Origin: Oxalobacteraceae bacterium
GTDB lineage: Bacteria > Pseudomonadota > Gammaproteobacteria > Burkholderiales > Burkholderiaceae_D
DNA length: 43,956 nucleotides
NCBI GenBank assembly: GCA_010024875.1
Contig: RGFZ01000022.1
Location: 1-43,956 of the forward strand
Direction: 5' to 3'
Shown here one piece after another: positions 8,721 through 16,921 of this stretch (position 1 is the stretch's first letter; every line of letters starts with the position of its first letter). Below the pieces are notes generated by a model, which made no database searches, was not told the DNA's origin, and was given only the letters and a program-made list of their open reading frames with translations. Both the position numbers and the translations under genes were made by a program.

Positions 8721-10247
8721 ATGCTTTCCAGCAAATCAACCAACCTGACACCCAGAGCACAGCCCGATCGTGAGTCATTGAAAAATCGGGATGACACGCT
8801 CATTTTGGGATTTGAACTGTTTGACGAAAAAGGAAAACTCCATCCGAGAAAAGTGCTCTTTTCAGCACAGGCATCTCCAAAAAAGGCTAACAGCCTGTTT
8901 AACAAGGTATTTGGAAGATTAATGAAATGGAGTGCTGGCAAATGGGCTGAAAACCACATACGCACCCTCATCAACACGAGCACGAACGCCCCCACACAAA
9001 CCAAAGCCTCAATGCTCCGGTTACTGAAGGACATCAAACGCGAAGGAAACATAAAACGCGCCGATCTTTTTCAAATTTCTGCCGCTGCAATAGTGCTGGA
9101 AGACACAAATACGCAGCCTACACATAAGCAGAATACCAGCACTAAGAATGAATTTTCCTTGCCTGAAGCCCACATCATCAATCGCAAAGAGATGGTCGAG
9201 AACACACTTTCGGAGATTATTGAAACCGCCCCGGACAATGCCAGGCCACAAGAAATCTTTAAAGGCGTTCCAGTGGAAAAGATCATCAACTGGATCACTC
9301 AACACATATCAGAAGAAAAGCATGTCGGTCTGCTAAAGCGTATCGAATCATTGAAAAAAAACGATTTTCAAGCCCACGAAATAATTGCTGAAACGTGGCA
9401 AACAAATTCAAAATTGCCAATTGTCAGTGCGTTTTTTCGATTTCACAAAGAAGCCTGCGAGTCGGGATTTATCGAGTACTGCCGAGGAGCAACCCTATCG
9501 ACGCTTGAAGATAAACTAGATCAGCTAGAGAATTTCATTTCAACTTACGAAGGAGAATTTTTGGCCATTCAAGATGAGTATTCTCACCACCAATACGCAA
9601 CGATAATTAAGGCAAAAAATCGTCTCGCCGCACTACTTCCGGTAGCTAAAATTTTTAAAAATGAAAATAAATCTTTAAGAAATCTCGAGCAACACTTCAA
9701 TGATAAATATTTTCTAGACAAAGATCAGCATGACACAGCAGGCTCAGAATTCCAGCAAAATCCATTACAACATCCTACAGAGACACGCCGCAGTGGCACC
9801 CCTGCTCCCGCAAAGATCCCTTCAATGAAAAAACCGACGGCGGCTCTGAGAGACCTACCTGCTCATGAGTTCCTCGAGACCACACTGAACGGAGCGACAG
9901 CATCGTTAAGAAATCATCCAATTTATGAATTCCCCAGAAAGGCAGTGGATTCTGGATTTATCGAGTATTGCAAAGGAAAATCGCTCGATGAGCTAGAGGA
10001 TAAAATTGATGAGCTGGAGAATTTCATCGTTAATAATAATGAATATTTCGAGTCGTTAGAAAAAGTACTTACACTCGAACGATGTCAAGATTTCATGAAA
10101 AAACGAAACGATCTCTACGACGAAATTCAAGATTATAGAAAGTTCCTGACTCAATCAAAATCAGAAGCGAAGCCTGATAAAACCACAGACAAAGTGAGCC
10201 TCTCTCCTTCCGGTGAAATATCAAATGACGATGCTATCCGAAGCTGA
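8721..10247 (+). CDS. AT-rich orphan protein with an internally duplicated motif, function unknown
   Basis: A 508-residue soluble-looking protein that I do not recognise. It has no signal peptide and no membrane segment. It is rich in K, E, N and charged helices. Residues about 239-305 and 403-470 are copies of one domain: both contain SGFIEYC-R/K-G, then a stretch of pattern LxxLEDKxDxLENFI, then a charged helix. A proline-, serine- and threonine-rich linker (about 340-372) separates them. Base composition is clearly lower in GC than all neighbours, most strongly between 9600 and 9740 and near 10010-10150, and AT-ending codons are common. This suggests horizontal acquisition. The ATG at 8721 has no good ribosome binding site, so the true start could be further in, for example ATG at 9012. 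A eukaryote-directed effector is one possibility, but nothing in the sequence proves it. Confidence 0.75.
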   Translation: MLSSKSTNLTPRAQPDRESLKNRDDTLILGFELFDEKGKLHPRKVLFSAQASPKKANSLFNKVFGRLMKWSAGKWAENHIRTLINTSTNAPTQTKASMLRLLKDIKREGNIKRADLFQISAAAIVLEDTNTQPTHKQNTSTKNEFSLPEAHIINRKEMVENTLSEIIETAPDNARPQEIFKGVPVEKIINWITQHISEEKHVGLLKRIESLKKNDFQAHEIIAETWQTNSKLPIVSAFFRFHKEACESGFIEYCRGATLSTLEDKLDQLENFISTYEGEFLAIQDEYSHHQYATIIKAKNRLAALLPVAKIFKNENKSLRNLEQHFNDKYFLDKDQHDTAGSEFQQNPLQHPTETRRSGTPAPAKIPSMKKPTAALRDLPAHEFLETTLNGATASLRNHPIYEFPRKAVDSGFIEYCKGKSLDELEDKIDELENFIVNNNEYFESLEKVLTLERCQDFMKKRNDLYDEIQDYRKFLTQSKSEAKPDKTTDKVSLSPSGEISNDDAIRS

Positions 10248-10325
10248 AGACGGTAGCTCAGGGGAGCAATGAATAACTGAGTTCGTACCAGCAACCCAAC
10301 AATAATCCAAAAAACAGTCAAGTCA

Positions 10326-11207
10326 TCAGGCCAAATTAATACAGCGGTATATCGCTGTGTGGTCCGCCCCCTTACCCAGACGCTGGTCCGCGTCCTGCCA
10401 TAGCTTCAGGCACGCCGATGAAAACTCAGCCGCCGACTCAACCTGCCCTATAAACCGATTTGCGGTCTCCAGATCTTTCTTCATCAACGCTAACGCGAAA
10501 CCTGAGTTGAATGCACCGTTGAGCATGAAGGCCTCGACCTTGTTCTCGGTCGTGTTGTTCTTACCCGTGGAGGCATTGAAAACCTGATTCACCAGATGCG
10601 GATCGATGCCGAATTTCTCGGCTGCAGCCAAGGCTTCGCAGACGGCCAGCAGGCCGGCAGCGGATACATAATTGTTCAGTGCCTTGACCGCATGTCCGGC
10701 ACCTGCTTCGCCAACATGCGTGAGCGTCTTTCCCATGGTTTCCAGTACTGGCCGGGCTCGTTCCACGGCCGCAACCTCACCGCCCATCATGATGGCCAGC
10801 GTCCCTGCCTCGGCTTTTTTCACACCGCCAGAGACGGGTGCATCAATAAAGTCCAGATCCAGTGCTTTGAGCTTTTTCGCATTCTCGCGCGAGCGCATCG
10901 GGTCAGAAGAACTCATGTCGATGACCAGTGCGCCGGATGTCATCTGTGCCGATAATGCCGACTCGCCCTGCCACAGCACTTGGTCAACGATGGCACTGTC
11001 TGGCAGCATCAGGATGACCAAGTCAGCACCCCGCACCGCATCAGCCCCTGACGCGCACCACCCAAAACTGGCGCTATCGCTGAAGCGGGCTGCTATCGAT
11101 GCATCCCGGTCATGGCCAGAGACTGTGTGACCTGCCTTGAGTAAATTGCGCGCCATCGGCGCACCCATCTGCCCGAGGCCGATAAAAGCAATCGTGGGCT
11201 GGGTCAT
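10326..11207 (-). CDS. NAD(P)-dependent oxidoreductase, 3-hydroxyisobutyrate dehydrogenase family
   Basis: A 293-residue cytoplasmic beta-hydroxyacid dehydrogenase. The N-terminal Rossmann fold carries GLGQMGAPMARNLLKAGH (residues 10-27), the substrate-binding segment is DAPVSGGVKKAEAGTLAIM (about 122-140), and the catalytic lysine is K175 in GAGHAVKALNN. Family members oxidise 3-hydroxyisobutyrate, tartronate semialdehyde or similar acids; the exact substrate is not readable here. Its ATG lies directly against the stop of the upstream carboxymuconolactone decarboxylase-like gene, so it is the last gene of a three-gene catabolic operon. The length is normal for the family. Confidence 0.93.
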   Translation of the reverse strand: MTQPTIAFIGLGQMGAPMARNLLKAGHTVSGHDRDASIAARFSDSASFGWCASGADAVRGADLVILMLPDSAIVDQVLWQGESALSAQMTSGALVIDMSSSDPMRSRENAKKLKALDLDFIDAPVSGGVKKAEAGTLAIMMGGEVAAVERARPVLETMGKTLTHVGEAGAGHAVKALNNYVSAAGLLAVCEALAAAEKFGIDPHLVNQVFNASTGKNNTTENKVEAFMLNGAFNSGFALALMKKDLETANRFIGQVESAAEFSSACLKLWQDADQRLGKGADHTAIYRCINLA

Positions 11208-11585
11208 TCAGAGCCCCATATCCTTGAAAACTTCTTTCGCGGTGCGAAATGCATCAATCGCCGCCGGTACACCGCAATAGATCGCTGCCTGTAAAAAGAC
11301 TTCGCGTATCTCTTCTTTCGTCAGCCCATTATTGATCGCGCCGCGCACATGCAGCTTGAGTTCATGCGGTCGATTCAGCGCAATAAGCATCGCCAGATTG
11401 AGGAAGCTGCGGGTCCTGCGATCTAAACCGGGACGATTCCAAATCTCGTTCCAGCAGTATTCAGTGACCAGTTCCTGCATCGGCATGTTGAAGTCGTCGG
11501 CATTCTTCAGCGAGTTATCAACATACTCTGCGCCCAGCACTGCGCGACGGGTGGCCAGACCTTTGTCAAAGGCTTCTTTGTTCAT
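11208..11585 (-). CDS. Carboxymuconolactone decarboxylase family protein (PcaC-like)
   Basis: A 125-residue protein of the CMD/AhpD-like fold. It resembles 4-carboxymuconolactone decarboxylase (PcaC) over its whole length, including the opening KGLATRRAVLGAEYVD and the core PGLDRRTRSFLNLAMLIALN and HVRGAINNGLTKEEIREVF. PcaC acts in the protocatechuate branch of the beta-ketoadipate pathway, but no other pca gene is nearby, so the natural substrate may differ. I start it at 11585 (MNKEAF) because GAGGAG lies just upstream; the open frame extends 17 codons further without family similarity. The middle position in the operon suggests a shared degradative pathway with its neighbours. Confidence 0.9.
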   Translation of the reverse strand: MNKEAFDKGLATRRAVLGAEYVDNSLKNADDFNMPMQELVTEYCWNEIWNRPGLDRRTRSFLNLAMLIALNRPHELKLHVRGAINNGLTKEEIREVFLQAAIYCGVPAAIDAFRTAKEVFKDMGL

Positions 11586-11638
11586 ACGTTCTCCTCGTGT
11601 CGTAGTGTGAATATTTTCGTTTTTCTGATGCGACATAC

Positions 11639-12307
11639 TCAGCGATAGACGCCATCCCAGGGGCCGGCCACCAGTGTCGCGGAGTCTCCGCCCTCCCCGA
11701 CCCGCGGGCGATTGAGTGTGAACAATGTCTCCTGATTGACGACCGCGTAATCCATATAGCCCAGCCTCGCCAGTGGCTGTGCGGAAGCGACATCAAACAT
11801 GCCGTCTTTGAGATAATTTTCATCGATATAGACACCGACAACTTCGCCGAACACGACCCAATACGCAGGCTCGGACTTGCCGGGCGGCGCAGGGAGTGGC
11901 TCGATCTTCCATAAACGACATTCGAGCGCGGCAGGCGATTCTGAAACTCGGGGCGGCTTGACAAGCACCGACGGCGCTGGAGTTAGACCAGCCAGCTGAA
12001 ATTCATTGACTCCAGCGTTTACTGGCGCCGAACTCATGTTCATACCATCGCGCAGCGCATTGCTGACAAACGAGCAGACGAACTCGCCGGTCTCTTCGAT
12101 ATTGGTCAAGCTGTCCTTGCGTCCGGCGGAAGAGAACATCACCATGGGCGGGCGGTCGCCAACGGCATTGAAAAAGCTGTAGGGGGCGAGATTGAGGATG
12201 CCCTGCTTACTGATCGTGGATATCCAGCCAATGGGCCGGGGCGACACCAGTGCCTTGAAGGGATCATGCCTCAGGCCATGGTTATTCATTCGGGTATCGT
12301 AGTGCAC
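11639..12307 (-). CDS. Flavin reductase-like FMN-binding split-barrel protein
   Basis: A 222-residue flavoprotein of the flavin reductase-like family. The FMN-binding split-barrel features are SPRPIGWISTISKQGILNLAPYS (about residues 22-44, quoted in part: PRPIGWIST and NLAPYS), FNAVGDRPPMVMFS, and NIEETGEFV. Such proteins often supply reduced flavin to a monooxygenase or act as flavin-dependent oxidoreductases; no monooxygenase is seen here. The start is GTG at 12307, chosen because AAGGAG lies just upstream; an internal ATG at residue 7 is the alternative. It is the first gene of the operon that continues with the PcaC-like and dehydrogenase genes. Confidence 0.88.
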   Translation of the reverse strand: MHYDTRMNNHGLRHDPFKALVSPRPIGWISTISKQGILNLAPYSFFNAVGDRPPMVMFSSAGRKDSLTNIEETGEFVCSFVSNALRDGMNMSSAPVNAGVNEFQLAGLTPAPSVLVKPPRVSESPAALECRLWKIEPLPAPPGKSEPAYWVVFGEVVGVYIDENYLKDGMFDVASAQPLARLGYMDYAVVNQETLFTLNRPRVGEGGDSATLVAGPWDGVYR

Positions 12308-12354
12308 GATCTCTCCTTGTTATTGTGCGTATTCGTGCGCGTGCTTGAAGCGGG

Positions 12355-12573
12355 TTGTTATTGTATCTTTCGCGCGCGATATTCTCCGGCAAGTTCTACG
12401 CCGGTGATCATCCGACGATGGCCGACTGCGTGCTAGTGCCGCAGATGTTCAGCGTTGCGCGATTGGGCGTCGAGGTATCGCCATTCGAGACGCTGACATC
12501 GATTCAGACTGCCTGTGACGTCCTGCCCGCATCCGCCGCAGGGCATCCGACAAAGCAAATCGACCGCGAGTGA
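12355..12573 (+). pseudogene. maiA: Maleylacetoacetate isomerase (MaiA) C-terminal remnant
   Basis: About 70 codons match the C-terminal end of zeta-class glutathione transferases/maleylacetoacetate isomerase: YAGDHPTMADCVLVPQMF (about residues 16-33 of the fragment), then an R-x-G-V-E-V-S-P-F-E-T-L stretch, and an ending AGHPTKQIDRE typical of MaiA. The frame ends with TGA at 12571-12573. The N-terminal glutathione-binding domain and about two thirds of the gene are missing; the upstream sequence is instead the start region of the divergent catabolic operon. There is no ribosome binding site. MaiA isomerises maleylacetoacetate in tyrosine/homogentisate or gentisate breakdown. This copy cannot be functional. 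Confidence 0.8.
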
Positions 12574-12606
12574 GTGTCCGGACGAAGCAGTCTGACTGAG
12601 CGCGAG

Positions 12607-12888
12607 TCAAGCCGCCATGCTGCGCGAATGACCGCCCGATGCAAGGCATGCGACAAGTGCGGGCTGGACTTGCTCTGTTTGTGCTTCCAGTTGTTGTATG
12701 CGCGCCCTCGCCTGTGCCAGCTGGCGTTCCAGTTCAAGGCAGCGCTGAACGGCGAGATACGGTGCATCCAGCTGGCGGGCGAAAGCGACGGCGATCAGTT
12801 CTGCAGCCTGAGGATCTCGGCTCACATAGCCGACATGGGTCAGCTTCAGCAGGTAGTCTTCAAGCTGCTTGAGTTCTTGTGGAGTCAT
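12607..12888 (-). CDS. Short DUF2076-like coiled-coil protein
   Basis: A 93-residue protein beginning MTPQELKQLEDYLLKLTHVG. The arrangement of a QE-L helix, a RDPQAAELIA segment, an APYLAVQRCLELERQL helix and a final coiled coil (ARARIQQLEAQ) resembles the N-terminal part of DUF2076 family proteins. The longer C-terminal region of that family is absent here. I start at 12888 because GGAGAG lies just upstream; the open frame extends 37 codons further without a good start. Function is unknown. It is divergent from the MFS gene at 13035. Confidence 0.6.
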   Translation of the reverse strand: MTPQELKQLEDYLLKLTHVGYVSRDPQAAELIAVAFARQLDAPYLAVQRCLELERQLAQARARIQQLEAQTEQVQPALVACLASGGHSRSMAA

Positions 12889-13034
12889 GGGCTCTCCGGA
12901 GCTGTCAAGGATGATGACGTTATAGCCCGGGGCACGATGTCCGTTAACTGGCGAAACCTTCGGTAACAATTTGAGATTCAGCGAGGACAGCGGGCGCACG
13001 GCCGTACAATGCGGGCTCGTCCTGACTTGTCATC

Positions 13035-14258
13035 ATGCTCTCCCCTGCCTTCTCCAGACTGCTCGTCTACCGTGCCGGCTCCACGCTCAGCTACCAGATC
13101 CTCGCGGTCACAGCCGGGTGGCATATCTATTCGATAACCCATGATGTGCTCAGTCTCGGCCTGCTGGGGCTGGCCGAAGTCCTGCCGTATTTCTGTAGCT
13201 CACTGTTCGCCGGGCATGCGGTGGATGTCCTGTCCAAGCGGCGCCTGGCCCTCGCCGGCTGCGCATGCCATGTGCTGATCGCGATCATCATGATCATCGT
13301 GGTGTACGCAACCGATGACGCCAATCGGATACCGGCATGGATCTATGCGGTGGTCGGGCTGGCCGGGCTGGCCCGTTCGCTGCTGCGCCCAAGCTATCAG
13401 GCCATGGTGGTACGTATCGTCGAACGTGAGCATCTAGCGAGAGCAGCGGCGATAGGCACGGTGGTGTTCGACATCAGCCTGGTCAGCGGGCCGATGCTGG
13501 GCGGCTTCCTGATTGCCGCAACGGGCGTGATGATGGCCTACCTCGTCACCGGGCTGTGCGCGCTGCTGGCCATGGCGGCGATACTGAACTTGCGCTACGA
13601 AGAGCCGGCCAGGGAAAGTGACGGCCTGTCGGTGTTCGCCAGTATCGGCGAAGGGCTTAAATTTGTCTTCTCCACGCAGATCATGCTGGCTGCGATCACG
13701 CTGGATATGTTTGCGGTTCTTTTCGGTGGTGCAGTGGCGATACTGCCCGCCTTCATTCACGAGATATTGAATGGCAGTCCGGAAAACCTCGGGCTGCTGC
13801 GCGCAATGCCGGCAGCGGGATCGATATTGATCAGTCTCTGGCTGACGCGTGTCCCGTTGGAGCGCAACTCCGGAAAAATCATGATGCTATCCGTCGCAGG
13901 CTTCGGGCTGGCGACCATCGCCCTCGGCTTTTGCGGCAGCCTGTGGCTGGCAGCTGCTTGCCTGTTCTTCACCGGCCTGTTCGATGGCGTATCCGTGGTG
14001 CTGCGTCATACCATTCTTCAGCTGGTCACCCCGCAGAAAATGCAGGGTCGGGTGTCAGCGATCAATGGTCTGTTCATTGGCTCATCGAATGAACTGGGTG
14101 CACTGGAATCGGGCCTGGCCGCCAATCTGCTGGGACTCGCGCCCTCCATTGTGTTCGGCGGCGGCATGACGCTGCTCGTGGTGCTGATCAGCTGGTTTGC
14201 CGCACCGCAGCTACGTCGATTGCACATGCGAGACCTGCACGGACAGGCACCGCGATAA
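13035..14258 (+). CDS. MFS exporter of the EntS (MFS_3) type
   Basis: A 407-residue inner membrane protein of the major facilitator superfamily with about twelve hydrophobic helices. The N-terminal half has the opening SRLLVYRAGSTLSYQILAVT and the loop FAGHAVDVLSKRRL (about residues 58-71), which is the MFS cytoplasmic loop 2-3 motif in EntS-like form (GxxxDxxxRR type). The C-terminal half has LQLVTPQKMQGRVSAINGLF near residues 329-348, typical of MFS_3 proteins. EntS relatives export siderophores; others carry drugs. No siderophore genes are in the window, so the cargo is unknown. It stands alone between divergent and co-directional neighbours. Confidence 0.88.
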   Translation: MLSPAFSRLLVYRAGSTLSYQILAVTAGWHIYSITHDVLSLGLLGLAEVLPYFCSSLFAGHAVDVLSKRRLALAGCACHVLIAIIMIIVVYATDDANRIPAWIYAVVGLAGLARSLLRPSYQAMVVRIVEREHLARAAAIGTVVFDISLVSGPMLGGFLIAATGVMMAYLVTGLCALLAMAAILNLRYEEPARESDGLSVFASIGEGLKFVFSTQIMLAAITLDMFAVLFGGAVAILPAFIHEILNGSPENLGLLRAMPAAGSILISLWLTRVPLERNSGKIMMLSVAGFGLATIALGFCGSLWLAAACLFFTGLFDGVSVVLRHTILQLVTPQKMQGRVSAINGLFIGSSNELGALESGLAANLLGLAPSIVFGGGMTLLVVLISWFAAPQLRRLHMRDLHGQAPR

Positions 14259-14383
14259 TCCAAATCCTGCCATCCTGCAAACCTTGACTTGCCAATTTCA
14301 GTGCATCTCTTGGCATAGCCTCGTATCAGGTGGCAGCTACAAAAACTTACGACTAACAGCTCGCACTAGGAGGAATAACAACA

Positions 14384-15469
14384 ATGAAAAATATCGCAGT
14401 TGCACTCTTGGCTGTTCTGTTCTCGGGCGCCGTGCACGCTCAGGCAATGAACGGCCCCACCGACGATTCCGCGCTAAGCTGGGACCCACCCAAATGGGGT
14501 CGCGGTGACCGTGCCGGCAGCGCGAATCACACCAAGAACCCGGCGAACATTGCCAAAGCGCTCGCCACGATCAAAAAGAACAAATCCATCACCATTGGCA
14601 AGTACTACCACACCGAGGCGCCTGCCTTCGGTCCGCGCAAGTGGAACATGTGGATCCCCGGCACACCGACTGGCGGCCCGTTCGGTAAAAACGCGCTGAT
14701 CTATCACGATGAACTGGTCACCACGCAGATCGGCCAGATCCAGACCCAGTTCGACGGCCCCGGCCACATTGGCGTGAATACTTCCAAGGGACCGGTGATG
14801 TACAACGGCATCATCAGCTGGGAAGCCTACGAGCGCGGCGCCGGTGGTCAGGTGATGGGCATGGGCCCGCTAGGCGTTGAGCATGTCGGCGAACTTGGCT
14901 ACGTATGCCGCCTAGTGGTGCTGGATGCTGTCGCATACCGCCAGTCGCAGGGCAAGCTGTCCAAGTCGATGGAAATGCTGCCTATCCCCAAGCAACCCGG
15001 TGATATCGGCATCGTTACTGCGGACGACGTGAAGGCCATGGTCAAGGCGATGGGTATTGCCGAGATCGGTTCGGGCGATTGCGTGGCACTGCACACGGGC
15101 CAGGGTAACACCTGGGGTAATGCTCGCTACAAGTCACTGACTTCCGAGCAGCGTGCCGCAGCCCGCGCGATGTTTGCCGAGGGCGAGCCAGGATTCGGCA
15201 TCAGTGCCTGCCGCTATCTCGCCACGCGCGACATTGCCATGACCTTGGGTGATACCTCGGCCAATGATGCTCAACCGGGCGGAGAAGAGATGGGCTACGC
15301 TGTTCCTTGCCACACTGAGCTGCAGACTCGTCGCGGCATCTGGAACCTTGAGAACGTTGATACCGAATCGCTGGTGAAAGCCGGCGTCAAGGAAGGTGCG
15401 TTCATCTGGGCTCCGCTGCGCATCATTGGCGGGACAGGCTCGCCGGGTAATCCGATGGTGCTGTACTAA
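14384..15469 (+). CDS. Secreted cyclase-family metal-dependent hydrolase
   Basis: A 361-residue protein of the cyclase (kynurenine formamidase/isatin hydrolase-like) family with a clear Sec signal peptide (residues 1-20, ending HAQ), so it acts in the periplasm. The family's metal motif H-x-G-T-H-x-D-x-P-x-H appears here as residues 118-128 with Q in place of the first two histidines and of the glycine, but with T121, D124, P126 and H128 kept. Other family segments are PGDIGIVTADDVKAM (about 205-219) and SGDCVALHTGQGNTWGN (about 229-245). A strong AGGAGG ribosome binding site lies upstream and a perfect terminator follows, so it is a single-gene unit. Substrate unknown. Confidence 0.9.
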   Translation: MKNIAVALLAVLFSGAVHAQAMNGPTDDSALSWDPPKWGRGDRAGSANHTKNPANIAKALATIKKNKSITIGKYYHTEAPAFGPRKWNMWIPGTPTGGPFGKNALIYHDELVTTQIGQIQTQFDGPGHIGVNTSKGPVMYNGIISWEAYERGAGGQVMGMGPLGVEHVGELGYVCRLVVLDAVAYRQSQGKLSKSMEMLPIPKQPGDIGIVTADDVKAMVKAMGIAEIGSGDCVALHTGQGNTWGNARYKSLTSEQRAAARAMFAEGEPGFGISACRYLATRDIAMTLGDTSANDAQPGGEEMGYAVPCHTELQTRRGIWNLENVDTESLVKAGVKEGAFIWAPLRIIGGTGSPGNPMVLY

Positions 15470-15494
15470 GACCACTCGCGTCAACCTCGTAAAG

Positions 15495-15533
15495 AAAACC
15501 GGCGCTACCCGCAAGGGTAGCGCCGGTTTTTTA
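15495..15533 (+). terminator. Strong rho-independent terminator after the cyclase gene
   Basis: A perfect 16-bp inverted repeat (AAAACCGGCGCTACCC, loop GCAA, and its complement) followed by TT and an AT-rich tail. The GC-rich stem with A and T flanks on both sides lets it work in both directions, so it also serves the convergent gene at 15568-16104. Confidence 0.95.
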
Positions 15534-15567
15534 TTCAGCATCAGTCGGGGAGACTGAAGTCAGCCGT

Positions 15568-16104
15568 TTATTGCTTCAGGCGCTCAACGAGGAACAGATA
15601 CTCGGGCGCGCAAACAGGTGAACAGATCGACACCCATCCGTTGTCGTCGTTCAGAAAGCCGAACCAGACATCCATCGAATCACCCAGATCATTGGTCGCT
15701 TTCAGGTGTATCAGTCGCTGCGGCGGCTGGGCCTGTTTGTATGTACGTATCTTGCTGAACTTGGTCTCGTGCAGTTCGGCGATCTGTGCGGCAGCAACCT
15801 CTTCCGCCACCAGCTGTCGGAACACGCGCATGCCAGCGACCAGCTTCTTCGGCTTCGGCGCAAAAGCCGGAATGTAAGGACGGTCGAAATAACTGTTCGG
15901 GTAGCGCCACTGCCACCCTGCCGGATTCACAATGAATTGGTCACACTCCAGACGCGCATAAGGCTTCAGCAGCTCAGGGAAAGAATCGGCGAGGTGATTC
16001 TCGCAATCCGCCTCTTCTTCAGCTTCATGATTGTCAGAGTGCGCAAGCGACAGTAGAGGAGCGCAAAGCAGCAGCAACAGCAGCGGTTTTATTATTTTTT
16101 TCAT
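15568..16104 (-). CDS. Secreted protein of unknown function
   Basis: A 178-residue protein with a signal peptide (MKKIIKPLLLLLLCAPLLSL, cleavage after about residue 21). An acidic stretch (HSDNHEAEEEADCENHLAD) follows, and then a globular part rich in W, Y and P. Four cysteines are seen in the mature chain (two early, and a C-x3-C pair in SICSPVCAPEYL near the end), suggesting disulfides in the periplasm. I start at 16104 because the frame upstream (to 16194) would bury the signal peptide. I do not recognise a family. It converges on the cyclase gene, with a shared terminator. Confidence 0.75.
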   Translation of the reverse strand: MKKIIKPLLLLLLCAPLLSLAHSDNHEAEEEADCENHLADSFPELLKPYARLECDQFIVNPAGWQWRYPNSYFDRPYIPAFAPKPKKLVAGMRVFRQLVAEEVAAAQIAELHETKFSKIRTYKQAQPPQRLIHLKATNDLGDSMDVWFGFLNDDNGWVSICSPVCAPEYLFLVERLKQ

Positions 16105-16192
16105 GGCGAGTTCTGCGGTATTCAATGATGCCGCCTTCCATGGCGACCCCTGCCAGCATAACGTAAAACCGTCACGCGCCAACGCTGAAGTC

Positions 16193-16227
16193 AAAAAAAA
16201 CCGCCCACCTGTCGGTGAGCGGTTTTT
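16193..16227 (-). terminator. Rho-independent terminator after the phasin gene
   Basis: Read on the minus strand, AAAACCGCT-CACC-GACA-GGTG-GGCGGTTTTTTTT forms a stem (CCGC/GCGG and CACC/GGTG with one mismatch) with a TGTC/GACA loop, followed by eight T. It lies about 33 bases past the phasin stop. Confidence 0.9.
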
Positions 16228-16260
16228 CCATCAGAAGATGATTACTGCGCGCGGCTTGAA

Positions 16261-16839
16261 TCAGGCTGCGGCTTTCTTCGATTTAGCCGGCTTTGCCACT
16301 GGCATTGACATTGGGGAGAAATGATTGCTCATTTCGTGCAACTGGTCCTGGTACTTGTCATAGGCACTCTGGCTGGCTTGCAGGAATTTTGCATACGCAG
16401 CATTCGCATTGGCGAAATTAGACTTGAATGCCTCAACAAAGGTCTCGGTGCCCGTCGGAGCGGTCTTGGTCAGATCGTTGACCAGGGTGTTCATGTTGGC
16501 AGCGGCTTCGGCGACGCGCTCTTGGGCTGCCTTGGTCAGATCTGCCTGGGCCTTGGACGCGATCGCAGCCAGATGACGGCTGTACGAGACGGCCTTTTCA
16601 GCGGTCGGCTGTGCCTGCGATTGCACGACGACGAAAACACTCTGCATGTCCTTGGCGGCCAGTACTTCTTGAACGATAGCTGACGCCTCTTCCAGGGATG
16701 CCTTGGCAGTGGCGATATTCAGCTCAGCCAGCTCGCTCACGCTGAGCAATGCCTTCTCTGCGAGGTGGGACATGGTGTGGAGCTGCGCTTCAACCTGGGT
16801 CTTGGTGGCCTTCGACAGCTGGTCGACGTTCATGTTCAT
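16261..16839 (-). CDS. Phasin family protein (PHA granule-associated)
   Basis: A 192-residue protein of the phasin_2 family, which coats polyhydroxyalkanoate granules and limits their size. The sequence is almost entirely helical and alanine-rich, with family segments EKALLSVSELAELNIATAKA (about residues 28-47) and AEKAVSYSRHLAAIASKAQ (about 79-97). It ends in a lysine/alanine tail (KPAKSKKAAA), common in betaproteobacterial phasins. The start at 16839 has GGAGA upstream. A near-consensus sigma70 promoter with inverted repeats lies ahead, and a terminator follows, so it is a single-gene unit. Its presence shows that the organism stores PHA; no PHA synthase gene is in the window. Confidence 0.95.
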   Translation of the reverse strand: MNMNVDQLSKATKTQVEAQLHTMSHLAEKALLSVSELAELNIATAKASLEEASAIVQEVLAAKDMQSVFVVVQSQAQPTAEKAVSYSRHLAAIASKAQADLTKAAQERVAEAAANMNTLVNDLTKTAPTGTETFVEAFKSNFANANAAYAKFLQASQSAYDKYQDQLHEMSNHFSPMSMPVAKPAKSKKAAA

Positions 16840-16902
16840 GGTTTTCTCCGGACTGTTAAATAATGATTAGTGTCGTTTCAGAACTTTTAAATAAACCCGT
16901 AT

Positions 16903-16915
16903 GTTGCGGTGCAAC
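16903..16915. promoter_or_regulatory. Inverted repeat at the phasin transcription start (candidate PhaR operator)
   Basis: GTTGC-GGT-GCAAC is a perfect 5-bp inverted repeat located just downstream of the -10 box of the phasin promoter, overlapping the expected transcription start near 16915. Repressors of phasin genes (PhaR) are known to bind near this position. The TGC-rich half sites fit that idea, but the identity of the protein is inference. Confidence 0.4.
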
Positions 16916-16921
16916 GTCGCG

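Noticed and set aside
8612-9052. Minus-strand frame of 146 codons overlapping the orphan gene
   Set aside because: It is antisense to the longer plus-strand frame with the internal repeat, has no ribosome binding site and no recognisable domain.
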